Below, piece by piece: positions 51,684-62,200 of a stretch of DNA of 64,000 nucleotides; position 1 is the first letter of the stretch, and each line of letters begins with the position of its first letter. Source of the DNA: a bacterium. GTDB lineage: Bacteria > Vulcanimicrobiota > Vulcanimicrobiia > Vulcanimicrobiales > Vulcanimicrobiaceae. The position numbers and the translations under genes are program-made. Under the pieces are notes generated by a model, which saw only the letters and a list, made by a program, of their open reading frames with translations, was not told the origin of the DNA and made no database searches. The stretch is taken from NCBI GenBank assembly GCA_028869385.1, contig JAGWSR010000019.1:1-64000 (forward strand), given 5' to 3'.

Positions 51684-53561
51684 GTGCATATCGTCGGCAC
51701 CGCGGGACACGTGGATCACGGCAAATCCTCGCTCGTCGCAGCGCTGACCGGAACCAATCCGGACCGTTGGCTCGAAGAGCAACTTCGTGGCATGACGCTC
51801 GACCTCGGTTTCGCGCACCTGCGTTTCGAGGACGGCAGCGAGGCCGGCATCATCGACGTTCCCGGGCACGAGCGCTTTTTGCATAACATGCTCGCGGGAG
51901 CCGCAGGCATGGAACTGCTCGTGCTGGTCGTCGCCGCGAGCGAGGGCGTACGCGAGCAGACGATCGAGCATCTGCAGGTCCTGCGCTACTTAAACGTGCG
52001 TCGCACCGTGATCGCGTGGACGAAGTGCGATCTCGTCGCGCCCGACGCGCGCCCCGCGGCCGAACGCGATCTGCGCGAACGTCTGCGCGGAACGATCGCG
52101 GACGGCGCGCCGCTCTTCGCGCTCTCGACCGTCTCGGGCGAGGGGATCGATGCGTTCAAAGACGCGCTGCGAAGCGAACTCGCGGCGCTCCCGCCGCGCG
52201 ATCCCGAAGCCCCGGCCTACATGCCGATCGACCGCGTCTTCACCCTCGCGGGGCGTGGAACGATCGTCACCGGCACGCTCATGCAGGGGCGCATCGCGGT
52301 CGGCGACGCGCTCGCGCTCGCGCCGAGCGGCAAGAGCGTCCGCGTGCGCAGCCTGCACGTCTTCGGCAGCGCGCGCGAACGCGCGCTCGGCGGGAGTCGT
52401 GTGGCGATCAACGTTCCCGGCGTCGAGAAGCACGAGATCGCGCGCGGCGAGGTGATGAGCGATGCGCGCTTCGCGCCGCGCGCGCAGTTCACCGTCGATT
52501 TCGCGCCGCTCGAAGAGGCGCTCCCGCTGCTGCGGCGCCGCGTGCCCGTGCGGGCCCATATCGGGTCGGGCGAGATCGTCGGCACGCTGGTTTTTGCGGC
52601 CGTACCGCACGATACGAGCACCGTGCGGGCGGAACTCTTCTTGCGCCAACCGGTGCTGGCGTTTCCGGGCGTGCGCTTCGTGGTGCGCCGACTCTCGCCG
52701 AAGACGTTGCTCGGCGGTGGGGAGATCGCGTCGCTCGATGCGACGCAAGCGCACGATGACGCGGGCGACGCCTCGGAACGTGCGGTCGCGGCGGTGCTGG
52801 CCGACGCCGGTGAGGAGCCGCGCGATCTCGCGGCGATCGCCTTCGGGGCGAACCTTCGCGAGGATGTCGCGCAGGCTGCGCTCGATGCACTCGCGGCGCG
52901 CGGCGACGTGCTGCGGCTCGCACGTCCGACCGCGTACCTGGGCGCTGCGGCGGCCGCGACGCTGCTCGCGCGCATTCTCGCCGAGCTCGAGGCCCAACAC
53001 GCACGCGAGCCGTGGGCGATGGGGGCCACGTCCATCGCGCTCTCGCGTGCCGTCGGCGTGGCGGAGCCGCTCTTGGTGCGCGCGCTCAACGCCTTCGCCG
53101 ACGATGGGCGCGTCGCCGCGCGCAACGGGTACTTCGCGACGGCGACGCATCAGCCGCGCCTGAGCGCCGAGCAGCGCGCCTTCTTCGAACGTGCCGTGCC
53201 GGCCGACCCGAACGCGCCGTTCGCTCCGGCCGATGCGGCCGCGGTGCTGCAAGCGATCAAAACCTCGGCGGTCCCGGGCCTGCCGAAGGCCTTCGATACG
53301 CTTCTCGTGCGCGGCGTCTTCGTCAAAGTCGGCGACGCACTCTATCGCGGCACCCAGATCGAGGGCATGCATCGCAAGATCGAGGCGTATATCACGGCGC
53401 ACGAACGCATGACGATGGCGGAGTTCCGCGACCTCATCGGCACCTCGCGCAAGTACGCGGTACCGCTCTTGGAGTGGTTCGACAGTCGCGCGATCACCGT
53501 ACGCAGCGGTGACTATCGCATGCTGCGCACGCGAAGAGGCGCGTCCGAGCGATCCGTATAA
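51684..53561 (+). CDS. selB: Selenocysteine-specific elongation factor
   Basis: 625 residues. G1 GHVDHGKSS, the SelB-specific switch motif [12 protein letters not shown]3 [15 protein letters not shown]4 TKCD and G5 [11 protein letters not shown]-Tu-like domains 2 and 3 follow ([17 protein letters not shown]), then four winged-helix domains that read the SECIS hairpin on mRNA, ending in [22 protein letters not shown] 51684 starts two bases after selA. It delivers selenocysteinyl-tRNA to UGA codons. Confidence 0.96.
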   Translation: MHIVGTAGHVDHGKSSLVAALTGTNPDRWLEEQLRGMTLDLGFAHLRFEDGSEAGIIDVPGHERFLHNMLAGAAGMELLVLVVAASEGVREQTIEHLQVLRYLNVRRTVIAWTKCDLVAPDARPAAERDLRERLRGTIADGAPLFALSTVSGEGIDAFKDALRSELAALPPRDPEAPAYMPIDRVFTLAGRGTIVTGTLMQGRIAVGDALALAPSGKSVRVRSLHVFGSARERALGGSRVAINVPGVEKHEIARGEVMSDARFAPRAQFTVDFAPLEEALPLLRRRVPVRAHIGSGEIVGTLVFAAVPHDTSTVRAELFLRQPVLAFPGVRFVVRRLSPKTLLGGGEIASLDATQAHDDAGDASERAVAAVLADAGEEPRDLAAIAFGANLREDVAQAALDALAARGDVLRLARPTAYLGAAAAATLLARILAELEAQHAREPWAMGATSIALSRAVGVAEPLLVRALNAFADDGRVAARNGYFATATHQPRLSAEQRAFFERAVPADPNAPFAPADAAAVLQAIKTSAVPGLPKAFDTLLVRGVFVKVGDALYRGTQIEGMHRKIEAYITAHERMTMAEFRDLIGTSRKYAVPLLEWFDSRAITVRSGDYRMLRTRRGASERSV

Positions 53562-53571
53562 CCTGGCGCCA

Positions 53572-54582
53572 ATGATCGACGCCATAGCCCTCCCTAAAGC
53601 CGAACTCCACCTGCACATCGAGGGAACCTTCGAGCCCGAGTTGATCTTCGAAATCGCCGCCCGCAACGGCGTGACGCTGAAGTATCCGACGGTCGAAGCG
53701 CTGCGCGCGGCGTACGAGTTTACTGATCTGCAGTCGTTCCTCGACATCTATTACGAGGGCATGAACGTGCTGCGGACCGAGCGGGATTACTACGATCTCG
53801 CGACGGCGTACCTGCGGCGCGCGGTCGCGCAGGGCGTGCGGCATGCCGAGATCTTTTTCGACCCGCAGGCGCACACCGATCGCGGCATCGCCTTCGGTAC
53901 CGTGATCGAGGGTCTGAGCGCGGCGCTCGCCGACGCGCGCCGCGATCTCGGTATCACCTCGCATCTCATCATGTGCTTTCTGCGCGATCTCTCGGCGCAG
54001 TCGGCGATGGAGACGCTCGAGCGCGCGCTTCCGTATCGCGACCGCATCGTCGCGGTCGGGCTGGACTCCGCCGAGGTCGGCAACCCGCCGTCGAAATTCC
54101 AAGCGGTCTTCGATCGCGCGCGCGCGGAGGGCTTCCTCACCGTCGCGCACGCGGGTGAAGAGGGCGGCCCGGAGTACGTGTGGGAGGCGCTCGACCTGCT
54201 GCACGTCTCGCGCGTGGATCACGGCGTGCGCAGCCTCGAAGATCCGGTGCTGGTGGAGCGCCTGCGCCGTCAGCGCATCGCGCTCACCATCTGTCCGCTC
54301 TCGAACGTGAAGCTGCGCGTGGTGGACAAGCTCGCCGATCATCCGCTCAAGAAGATGCTCGACGCGGGGCTCGTCGCGACCGTCAACTCCGACGATCCCG
54401 CCTACTTCGGCGGGTACGTCGGCGAGAATTTCGTGCAGACGGCGGCCGCGCTCGGCCTCTCCGACGACGACGTGGTGACCCTCGCGAAGCACTCCATCGA
54501 GGCGTCGTTCATCGACGACGTCTCCAAACGCGCGCTCTTCGACGAGATCGAACGCCTCGCCGCTAGTGCCGCATCAGCGTAA
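53572..54582 (+). CDS. Adenine/adenosine deaminase
   Basis: 336 residues, TIM-barrel metallo-deaminase. Metal histidines are H13 and H15 in [11 protein letters not shown], the HAGEEGG motif holds the third histidine and the catalytic glutamate, VDHG holds the next histidine and [11 protein letters not shown] the metal aspartates. The last motif (YFGGY) is characteristic of the adenine-deaminase branch, so adenine to hypoxanthine is favoured over adenosine to inosine; this is inference. ATG 53572 follows selB by ten bases. It overlaps the convergent DUF155 gene by 20 bases. Confidence 0.9.
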   Translation: MIDAIALPKAELHLHIEGTFEPELIFEIAARNGVTLKYPTVEALRAAYEFTDLQSFLDIYYEGMNVLRTERDYYDLATAYLRRAVAQGVRHAEIFFDPQAHTDRGIAFGTVIEGLSAALADARRDLGITSHLIMCFLRDLSAQSAMETLERALPYRDRIVAVGLDSAEVGNPPSKFQAVFDRARAEGFLTVAHAGEEGGPEYVWEALDLLHVSRVDHGVRSLEDPVLVERLRRQRIALTICPLSNVKLRVVDKLADHPLKKMLDAGLVATVNSDDPAYFGGYVGENFVQTAAALGLSDDDVVTLAKHSIEASFIDDVSKRALFDEIERLAASAASA

Positions 54583-55651
54583 CGACGCCGATCACGACTT
54601 CGAGCGCGATCAAGACGATCACGATGAGTTCCATGAACTCGTCGCGTCGGCTGCGTGACTCGTCGGTGAGAAATCGGTACATGTCGCCGACGCTCGCGAG
54701 CTTGCGGTCGATCTGACTCTGCCAGTCGGCGAGCCCGAGGCGCAACGCGGCGGTGCGGTAGATACGCGCGTAGTAGGCGTCGCCGACGATCTTGAGAGCG
54801 TTCGTGGAGCGGTCGATCAATTCGAGAACGTCCACGATGAGGTAGCGAACCTCGGCCGCGCGTTCGGCCTCGCGCCGCCCGAGCAGCGAGCGCGTGCGGC
54901 CCGCCGGAGCGTCGGCATAGATCACGTCGAGTTCGCGATCGAGTTGCGCGTCGTAGGTGCGCAACTCGAGGAGCTGCGAGTTTGCAAACTCGAGAATATC
55001 TTGAATCGCGTCGCTCGACTCGCGCCGATCGTACACGAAGGCGGTGTCCCATTGCACGACGGTGAGATCGTCGGCGAGGTATGAGAATCGCGTGCGCAGC
55101 ACTTCGTCCACCTCGGTGCGTGCGAGCGTGCCGTCCTCGGCGAGCAGCAGTCGCGCGAGCCCGGGCGCGTGATCGCGCAGGAGCTCCTCCGATGCGATCG
55201 GTCGCTCGAAGCGATCGATATCGATCACGAGGTAGTCCTCGACGAGCGGGTCGTGCCGGTCGTCGAGCGCGTCGCCGAGTTCGTCGCAGATGCGCGCGAC
55301 GAGCGCCGAGGCGTGGCGCAAGAACGCATCGCTGCGCCGAATCCGCGCGGCGAGCGCTTCGAGCGCATCCCACGAGCCGCGCGCGTCGAACGAGAGGCGC
55401 AGCGAGACGACGCCGTAGTCGAAGAACTTCACGCGGACGCTCGCGCGCAGATCGTCGAAGCTCGCGTCGGGTAGTCGTGCCACGAGCGGCGGGACCGGAA
55501 ACTGCAGGTATGCGGGCGACGCATGCTGTCGCAGCGGAATGTCGGCGGGTGCGAGATCCTCGGCCTCGATCAGGCGCAGCGAGCGCAGATCGATCGTGTC
55601 GCCGACGTCGAAGAGAAAGTAGAGGCGAATTGCGCCGGCGGTAATCTCCAT
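54563..55651 (-). CDS. RMD1/YagE-family (DUF155) protein with C-terminal membrane helix
   Basis: 362 residues. Long helical middle ([37 protein letters not shown]) and the family-defining end [20 protein letters not shown] with [21 protein letters not shown] tail-anchor helix follows ([18 protein letters not shown]). The N-terminus with [12 protein letters not shown] is typical. Mitochondrial RMND1 relatives help translation at membranes; the bacterial role is unknown. Tail-anchored topology would place the body in the cytoplasm. Confidence 0.9.
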   Translation of the reverse strand: MEITAGAIRLYFLFDVGDTIDLRSLRLIEAEDLAPADIPLRQHASPAYLQFPVPPLVARLPDASFDDLRASVRVKFFDYGVVSLRLSFDARGSWDALEALAARIRRSDAFLRHASALVARICDELGDALDDRHDPLVEDYLVIDIDRFERPIASEELLRDHAPGLARLLLAEDGTLARTEVDEVLRTRFSYLADDLTVVQWDTAFVYDRRESSDAIQDILEFANSQLLELRTYDAQLDRELDVIYADAPAGRTRSLLGRREAERAAEVRYLIVDVLELIDRSTNALKIVGDAYYARIYRTAALRLGLADWQSQIDRKLASVGDMYRFLTDESRSRRDEFMELIVIVLIALEVVIGVVTLMRH

Positions 55652-55665
55652 ATGCGTCTCATTCT

Positions 55666-55701
55666 AACAGCAAGGGCCGCACGGCGTATGCCGCGCGGCC
55701 C
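55666..55701 (-). terminator. Terminator-like hairpin after yceI
   Basis: On the minus strand GGGCCGCGCGGC / GCCGTGCGGCCC with a four-base loop and one mismatch (55674-55701), followed by TTGCTGTT. It lies 27 bases after the yceI stop and before the start of nothing on that strand, since the DUF155 start is at 55651. Confidence 0.65.
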
Positions 55702-55728
55702 CTGCGAGGTCGTCCGCGTGCGCGTCGT

Positions 55729-56268
55729 TTAGACGGCGGCGGGAGCGCCGACCTTGACGGCCTGAATCGTCAGCGTGATCTCGATATCTTCGCCCACGAG
55801 GACCCCGCCCGCTTCGAGCGCCTGATTCCAGGTGAGGCCGAACTCCTTGCGATTGATCTTCGTGCTCGCTTCGTACGCGATGCGATCGTTGCCCCACGGA
55901 TCCTTCGCGCGGCCGCCGAGCGTGGCGTCGAGCGCGATCGGCTTGGTCACGCCGTGGATCGTCAGGTTGCCCGCGATCGTGAATGCGTTGGCCTTGCCGG
56001 TGATCGCCGTGCTCTCGAACGCGATCTTGGGAAACTTCTCGACATCGAGGAAGTCGGCCGAGCGCAGATGCGCGTCGCGGTCCGCGACTTTGGTATCGAT
56101 CGAGGCGGCGTCGATCTCGGCTTTCACCGAGCTGGGCAGGCTCGTCGCGTCGTCCACGGCGAGTTCGAGCGAGAAGCTGCCGAAGACGCCGCGCACCTTG
56201 GAAAACATCATGTGGCGGACGGAGAATTCGACCGACGAGTGGGTGGGGTCGAGAGCGAAGGTGGACAT
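55729..56268 (-). CDS. yceI: YceI-family lipid-binding protein
   Basis: 179 residues, no signal peptide. Lipocalin-like barrel of the YceI family: FALDPTHSSVEFSVRHMMFS at the start, GVFGSFSLELAVDD, AHLRSADFLDVEKFPKIAFES, LTIHGVTKPIALDA and INRKEFGLTWNQALEAGGVL at the end. These bind polyisoprenoid or similar lipids. The lack of a signal peptide suggests a cytoplasmic form. GAAAGGA lies before the ATG. The promoter region carries an HxlR/MarR-like palindrome (56292-56308). Confidence 0.94.
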   Translation of the reverse strand: MSTFALDPTHSSVEFSVRHMMFSKVRGVFGSFSLELAVDDATSLPSSVKAEIDAASIDTKVADRDAHLRSADFLDVEKFPKIAFESTAITGKANAFTIAGNLTIHGVTKPIALDATLGGRAKDPWGNDRIAYEASTKINRKEFGLTWNQALEAGGVLVGEDIEITLTIQAVKVGAPAAV

Positions 56269-56291
56269 AGCAGCGAGATCCTTTCAAGAGA

Positions 56292-56317
56292 CTACTTTGT
56301 GTAAGTAGCTTACTATA
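56292..56317 (-). promoter_or_regulatory. Putative operator and -10 box of yceI
   Basis: CTACTTTGTGTAAGTAG (56292-56308) is an inverted repeat with arms CTACTT/AAGTAG and a five-base spacer; GTAAGTAGCTTAC overlaps it. TATAGT (minus strand, 56317-56312) is a good -10, so a protein bound at the palindrome would cover the start point. The pattern resembles HxlR/MarR-type sites that often control yceI genes. No -35 is convincing. Confidence 0.5.
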
Positions 56318-56408
56318 CGTTAGATGAGAGCGCAAGGGGGTCCGTGGCTCGAATTGGCAGGTCCAACCTGCAACTTTTGGATGGCTCGACGGGTACTACG
56401 GAGCGGAC

Positions 56409-59036
56409 ATGAACGTTGAAAAGATGACCGAGCGCGTCGCCGACGGCCTGAATGCCGCCTACTCGCGCGCGCTGCAAGAACACCATACCCAGACCATGCC
56501 CGAGCACATGCTCGCGGCACTCCTCGCCCAGGAGCGCGGCATCGCTCCCGATATCGTGCAGAAGGCGGGGACGGATCCCAAGACCCTTGCCCGTGCGGTC
56601 GAGGATGCGATCGCGCGCCTTCCGCGCCTCTCAGGACCGAGCGCCGAAAACGCCCAGGTGACGCTTTCGAGCGACCTCGCGCGCGTGATGAGCGCGGCCG
56701 AGCGCGAAGCGCAGGCGCTGCAAGACGACTACACGTCGGTCGAGCACGTGCTGCTGGCGATGGCCGAGTCGTCGGGAGCGATCGGCAAGCTGATGCGCGA
56801 TGCCGGACTGAGCAAAGACCGGCTGCTCGTCGCGCTGCGCGACGTGCGCGGCAATCAGCGCGTGACGACGCGCGATCCCGAAGGCACCTACAAATCGCTC
56901 GAGCGCTACGGACGCGATCTGACGCTCGAAGCCGAACGCGGCAAGCTCGATCCGGTGATCGGACGCGACGAAGAGATCCGGCGCATCGTGCAAGTGCTCT
57001 CGCGCCGCACCAAAAACAATCCGGTGCTCATCGGCGATCCGGGCGTCGGCAAGACGGCGATCGTCGAAGGCCTCGCGCAGCGGATCGTGCGCGGCGACGT
57101 GCCCGAGGGCTTGAAGAACAAGCGTATCGTCTCGCTCGACATGGGCGCGCTCATCGCGGGCGCGAAGTATCGCGGCGAGTTCGAAGAGCGCTTGAAAGCG
57201 GTGCTCAACGACGTCGCCAAGTCCGAGGGGCAGATCGTGCTCTTCGTGGATGAACTGCACACCGTCGTCGGCGCGGGCAAGACCGAAGGCGCGATGGATG
57301 CGGGCAACCTGCTCAAGCCGATGCTCGCACGCGGCGAACTGCACCTCATCGGCGCGACCACGCTCGATGAGTACCGCAAGTACATCGAAAAGGACGCCGC
57401 GCTCGAGCGCCGCTTCCAGCCCGTGATCGTGGATCAACCGAGTGTCGAGGATACGATCTCGATCCTACGCGGCTTACGCGAGAAGTACGAGGCGCACCAC
57501 GGCGTGCGCATCAAAGATAGCGCGCTCGTCGCGGCGGCGACGATGAGCAATCGATACATCACCGATCGCTTCTTGCCCGACAAGGCGATCGATCTGGTCG
57601 ATGAGTCGGCCGCCAAGCTGCGCACCGAGATCGACTCGATGCCGACCGAGCTCGACGAGGTCTCGCGCCGCGTGATGCAACTCGAGATCGAACGCGAGGC
57701 GCTCAAAAAAGAAGACGATCGCGCGAGCCGCGAGCGTCTCGAAACGCTTGAGAGGGAGCTCGCGGAACTGCATGAAGAGCAGAAACGCCTGCGCATTCAA
57801 TGGGAGGCCGAGCGTTCGGCTTCGACGCGCTTGCGCGAGCTGCGCGAACAGATCACCGAGACCAAGGTGCAGATCGAACAGGCCGAGCGTCAATACGATC
57901 TCAACCGGGTCGCCGAGTTACAATACGGACGGCTCGCGGCGCTCGAAAAGGAACTCGCGAGCGAAGAAGAGCGGCTTCAGAACGCTCCCGGAGGCCGCCT
58001 CTCGAAAGAAGAGGTGGACGAGAGCGACATCGCCGAGGTGATCGCGCGTTGGACCGGGATTCCCGTCGCCAAGCTGCTCGAGGGCGAGAAGCAGAAGCTG
58101 CTCAATCTCGCCGACGAACTGCATCGCCGCGTGATCGGGCAAGACGAGGCCGTGGACGCCGTCGCCGAGGCGGTGCTGCGTTCGCGTTCGGGCCTCGCCG
58201 ATCCGAACCGTCCGATCGGTTCGTTCATCTTTCTCGGCCCTACCGGCGTGGGCAAGACCGAACTCGCGCGCGCGCTCGCGGAGTATCTCTTCGATGACGA
58301 GCGCTCCCTGATTCGCATCGACATGTCGGAGTATCAGGAGCGGCATACGGTCGCGCGTCTGCTCGGTGCGCCGCCGGGATACGTCGGATATGAAGAGGGC
58401 GGGCAACTCACCGAGAAGGTGCGTCGTCGCCCATACTCCGTCATTCTCTTCGACGAGATCGAGAAGGCGCACGCCGACGTGTTTAACGTCTTCCTGCAGA
58501 TTCTCGACGACGGACGGTTGACCGACGGCCAAGGGCACACGGTAGACTTCCGCAACACGATCGTCATCATGACCTCGAACATCGGCAGCCATCGCATTCT
58601 CGAATATCGCGGAACGCACGGCGGCGCGGAAGAGGCGATCATGCGTGCGACGGTGATGGAGGAATTGCGCGCGCACTTCCGTCCGGAGTTCTTGAATCGC
58701 GTCGACGAAACGATCGTGTTTCACGCGCTCTCCGAATCGGAGTTACTGGAGATCGTCGATATTCAATTGGCGCGCGTGCGCGCGCGCCTCGCGGAGCGGC
58801 GGATCGTGCTCGTGCTCGACGACGATGCGAAGCGTCATCTCGTCAAGGCGGGATACGATCCGAGCTACGGCGCGCGCCCGCTCAAGCGCACGATCCAGAA
58901 GGAGCTCGAGACCGCGCTCGGTCGCCGGATCCTCGGCGGCGAGATTCGCGATGGAGACACCGTCGAGGTGGGCTTCAACGACATCACCGGCGAGTTGACC
59001 TTCGCATCGAGAGAGCCGGTCGCCGCAACCGTATAA
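56409..59036 (+). CDS. clpB: ClpB disaggregase
   Basis: 875 residues, hexameric AAA+ unfoldase that rescues aggregates with DnaK. Clp-N repeats (1-150), first AAA with Walker A GDPGVGKT and [13 protein letters not shown], and a coiled middle domain (about 415-530, [20 protein letters not shown] region) that marks ClpB rather than ClpA/C. The second AAA has Walker [18 protein letters not shown] and [14 protein letters not shown], then the C-terminal D2-small domain ([15 protein letters not shown]). GGAG precedes ATG 56409. No CIRCE or HAIR operator is seen upstream; GCAGGT-CCA-ACCTGC at 56358-56372 is the only dyad, and TGGCTCGA occurs twice (56345, 56382). Confidence 0.96.
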   Translation: MNVEKMTERVADGLNAAYSRALQEHHTQTMPEHMLAALLAQERGIAPDIVQKAGTDPKTLARAVEDAIARLPRLSGPSAENAQVTLSSDLARVMSAAEREAQALQDDYTSVEHVLLAMAESSGAIGKLMRDAGLSKDRLLVALRDVRGNQRVTTRDPEGTYKSLERYGRDLTLEAERGKLDPVIGRDEEIRRIVQVLSRRTKNNPVLIGDPGVGKTAIVEGLAQRIVRGDVPEGLKNKRIVSLDMGALIAGAKYRGEFEERLKAVLNDVAKSEGQIVLFVDELHTVVGAGKTEGAMDAGNLLKPMLARGELHLIGATTLDEYRKYIEKDAALERRFQPVIVDQPSVEDTISILRGLREKYEAHHGVRIKDSALVAAATMSNRYITDRFLPDKAIDLVDESAAKLRTEIDSMPTELDEVSRRVMQLEIEREALKKEDDRASRERLETLERELAELHEEQKRLRIQWEAERSASTRLRELREQITETKVQIEQAERQYDLNRVAELQYGRLAALEKELASEEERLQNAPGGRLSKEEVDESDIAEVIARWTGIPVAKLLEGEKQKLLNLADELHRRVIGQDEAVDAVAEAVLRSRSGLADPNRPIGSFIFLGPTGVGKTELARALAEYLFDDERSLIRIDMSEYQERHTVARLLGAPPGYVGYEEGGQLTEKVRRRPYSVILFDEIEKAHADVFNVFLQILDDGRLTDGQGHTVDFRNTIVIMTSNIGSHRILEYRGTHGGAEEAIMRATVMEELRAHFRPEFLNRVDETIVFHALSESELLEIVDIQLARVRARLAERRIVLVLDDDAKRHLVKAGYDPSYGARPLKRTIQKELETALGRRILGGEIRDGDTVEVGFNDITGELTFASREPVAATV

Positions 59037-59060
59037 CCTCGGTCATCGTATCGCTCGCTT

Positions 59061-59098
59061 GAACTGCACCCGTCGGCTTTCGCCGATGGGTGCAGTTC
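59061..59098 (+). terminator. Strong hairpin after clpB
   Basis: A 17-pair stem GAACTGCACCCGTCGGC / GCCGATGGGTGCAGTTC with one G-U pair and a TTTC loop, 24 bases after the clpB stop. It is not followed by a U-run, so it may also protect the mRNA end. Confidence 0.75.
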
Positions 59099-59142
59099 GC
59101 ATATAGCAATGAAAAATATTTCCTGGTACTGCAACCGACACG

Positions 59143-59170
59143 TTGACGCTGTGAGTTAAGATGTCTTAAC
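59143..59170 (+). promoter_or_regulatory. Possible promoter/operator of the TonB-receptor operon
   Basis: TTGACG at 59143-59148 could be a -35. The perfect dyad GTTAAG-ATGT-CTTAAC (59155-59170) lies where the spacer and -10 would be. The 72-base leader that follows contains two more small dyads (AAGCT-GGC-AGCTT and GGCT-ACT-AGCC). No good TATAAT-like -10 is present, so the dyad is better supported than the promoter. Confidence 0.4.
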
Positions 59171-59242
59171 CCGATAAGCTGGCAGCTTGGCTACTAGCCT
59201 TTTGGGCCTTACGCACCATTTTCCCCATGAGGGAGTAGATCG

Positions 59243-62200
59243 ATGGAGCTCACCCGCGTGTGGAGGCGCGCGTTAGCTGCCGTCAGGACCGCCGCGGCCA
59301 TAGCCGCGGCGGTAGCCTGCGTCGCAGGAACGCTCGCCCCAGCACTCGCCGGCACGACCGGCGTCATTCGCGGAACCGTTACCGATACGAGCGGCGCACC
59401 GCTCGCCGGCGTTTCCGTCACCTTCGCCGCACCGAGCGGCACATACAAAGCTTCGACCGACGCCAAAGGCTTTTACGCCGTGGCCGGTGTCTATGCGGAC
59501 ACCTACACCGGGTCGTTCGTCAAAGCTGGCTACGACACAAGCGAAATTACCGGTGTGACCGTATTTGCCGACCAAGCGGAGACGGTGAACACGAAGCTCG
59601 CCAAGAGCCTGAAGACTATCGCGAAAGTGACGGCTCGCAGCGTGGCTAGTGCTTTCCAGCCGCAGCAGACGGTCGACACGTACACCGTAAACGCGCAACA
59701 GGTCGAGAACCTTCAAGGTACCGATCTCAACATCAGCGAGTCGAACCTGCTGACGTCGCTTCCCGGCGTCGGCTACGACTCGAGCGGCTATCCGGTTATC
59801 CACGGCGGTCGCGAGAACGAAGAAGGTTTCCAGTTCGAAGGCATCCCGTACACGGATGCGTTCACGAACCAATTCGTTAGTTCGCTTGCATTGCCGGGCT
59901 CCGGCATCGCCTCCGCGCAGCTGACGCCGGGCGTCGGTGACGCGTCGGTGCAGTCGGGCGGTACGGGCGTCATCAACCTCGTCGCGAAGCGCGGAACCTA
60001 TCCGGGCGCGACGGACGCCGAGTTCCGCGTCGGCGGGCCGGGCTTCGATCACGTGTTCAACGGCGATCTGAGCTTCGCGTCGCCGAACGGGACGTACTCG
60101 GATTACGCCGCCTTCTCCGGTGGTAATAGCGCCCCGCGCTTCGGCACCGGCACGAACTCCGCGCAAGAGGGCTGGTTCTTCCAGACCGGGCTGCAGACCG
60201 ATCGCGAATTCCTGAACAACTTCATCTTCCGCTTCGGGAAGACGCACAATCAGGCGATCCAGCTCTTCGCAGACGTCGCGCAGCATCAGTTCTTCCAGGA
60301 TGCCGGCGGTCTCGGTGGGCTCTGCTTCCAGAGCTGCAACCCCTATTTCCAGAACTTCTATGGACCGATTTTCGGTCTCTCGAATGCCCAACTGAGTGCG
60401 ATCACGCCACTCTATCCAAATCAGACGTCGTCGACCGAGACGCTCGCGCAAGCGGGACGCGCGGCGCAGACGTACTATCAGCCGAACGAGACCTTCAAGA
60501 TCGGCTACGATTGGAATATCAACCCCTCGACCTTCTTGAGCGCCGATTTCTATTCGGTGAACTCGGTCGTGACGTTCGACTTTCCGACCGCGGGCACGAA
60601 TCCGCTCGGCTACGGTGACTTCTTCCTCGAGCAGGGTGGTCACAGCCTCGGCGGTTCGATCAAGCTGCAGAAGCAGCTCAACGCGAAGAACCTCGTGCAG
60701 GCGGGTTACGAGTTCCGCTGGCTGCATCCGGAGTACGCGTTCAATGGTTCCGGATACAACTTTCTCGCCTATCTCATCAATTCTCCGACGGTCTTTACGC
60801 CGCTCGACTTCGTGAATCCGAACGATCCGAACTGTCCGTTCGGCCCGGGAGCTTGCGGTTACGCCTACGGCGCTTCGCCCGGCGCCGCGCAGATGACCGT
60901 TCCGTTCGCCACGCAGAACAGCGATCTCAATCGCCGCGACACCTCGTTCTACCTGAACGATAAGATCGAGGTGAACGACAAGCTCAATCTGCAACTCGGC
61001 GTCCGCTACGAGAAAGCCGATTTCGTCGGACTTCCAACACCGGGACTGCAGTCGGATTGTACGTTCCTGTACAACCCGGCGTCGGCTCCGGCGAATCCGA
61101 ACTATAACGCGAACAATCCGATCGGTCCGGGCAACTGTCCGTTCACGCCGAACTTCAGCAACATCACGAACGCGATGATCCATCCGAGCGAGTTGGAACC
61201 GCGCATCGGACTCGCGTGGCAGCTCAACCCGAATACCGCGATTCGCTTCACGTACGATCGGGCAACCGCGTTTCCGCTGCTCGGCCTCGTGGACGATCGC
61301 TGGTCGCTCAATGGCTACGGTCAGTTCGCGAAACTCGCGCCGTTTAGCTTGCTCAACGCGCTGCTCGGCGTGCCGAACTCGGCGGCGATCCCGACGATCA
61401 ACGGCCAGTCCGCGACGAACGTAACCTCTTGCGGCATCGCGCCGTACCAGGTTGCGTGTCCGAACTACGCTTCCGAACTCTACTGGGCGTCGCAGAATCT
61501 CTTCGGCGTTCCGTACCAGCCGGTGCTGCCGATGGTCTCGAACAACTACCAGATCACCTTCCAGCACCAGTTCACCAAGGGCGCGCTCAACGGCGTCGCG
61601 ATCAGCATCGCGCCGTGGCTGCGTCATCAGACGAACACCGAAGCGACGGTCGCACAGCCGCTGCTCGGTTCGAACGGTCTGCCCGTCATCAAGAACGGTC
61701 AGGTTATCTTCGGACCGGCGTCGGCCACGAACCTCGGCAAGGAGTTCGGTGACGGCATCGACGTGAACATCACGCGTGAATCGCGCACGGGGCTCTCGGC
61801 CCAGTGGACGATGACCTACGTGAACGAGTTCTCGTCGGTCCTTCCGACCACGGCGGGCGAAGATTTCTTCCCGAGCATTCCGTACGCATCGGTGCTCGCC
61901 GGAAATCAGTATCGCGTCGGCTTCCTCTCGCCGTTCCAGACGACGCTCGGATTGACGTACCGCACCAAGAACGGGTGGCGCATCAATCCGCGCTTCAGCT
62001 ACGACGTCGGCTATCCGGTCGGAAACGGAACGCTGACGGCCGCCATCATCAACGGCGTTGCCGTCAACATTCCGAACACGAACGTGTTGCCTGGCGGAGC
62101 CGCGCAGTCGTCGGGCCTTGGCGCGGGTTCCTATGTGGATCCGCTCAATCCGGGTTCGGTCTTCAATCCGAACGTGATCGCGAGCCGCGGTAACAGTGAG

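Noticed and set aside
53562-53571. selC (tRNA-Sec) next to selB
   Set aside because: The gaps around selA and selB are 2-10 bases and no 90-100 base cloverleaf with a long variable arm was seen in any intergenic space.
56269-56408. CIRCE or HAIR heat-shock operator before clpB
   Set aside because: Neither TTAGCACTC-N9-GAGTGCTAA nor CTTGAGT-N7-ACTCAAG is present, even allowing mismatches.
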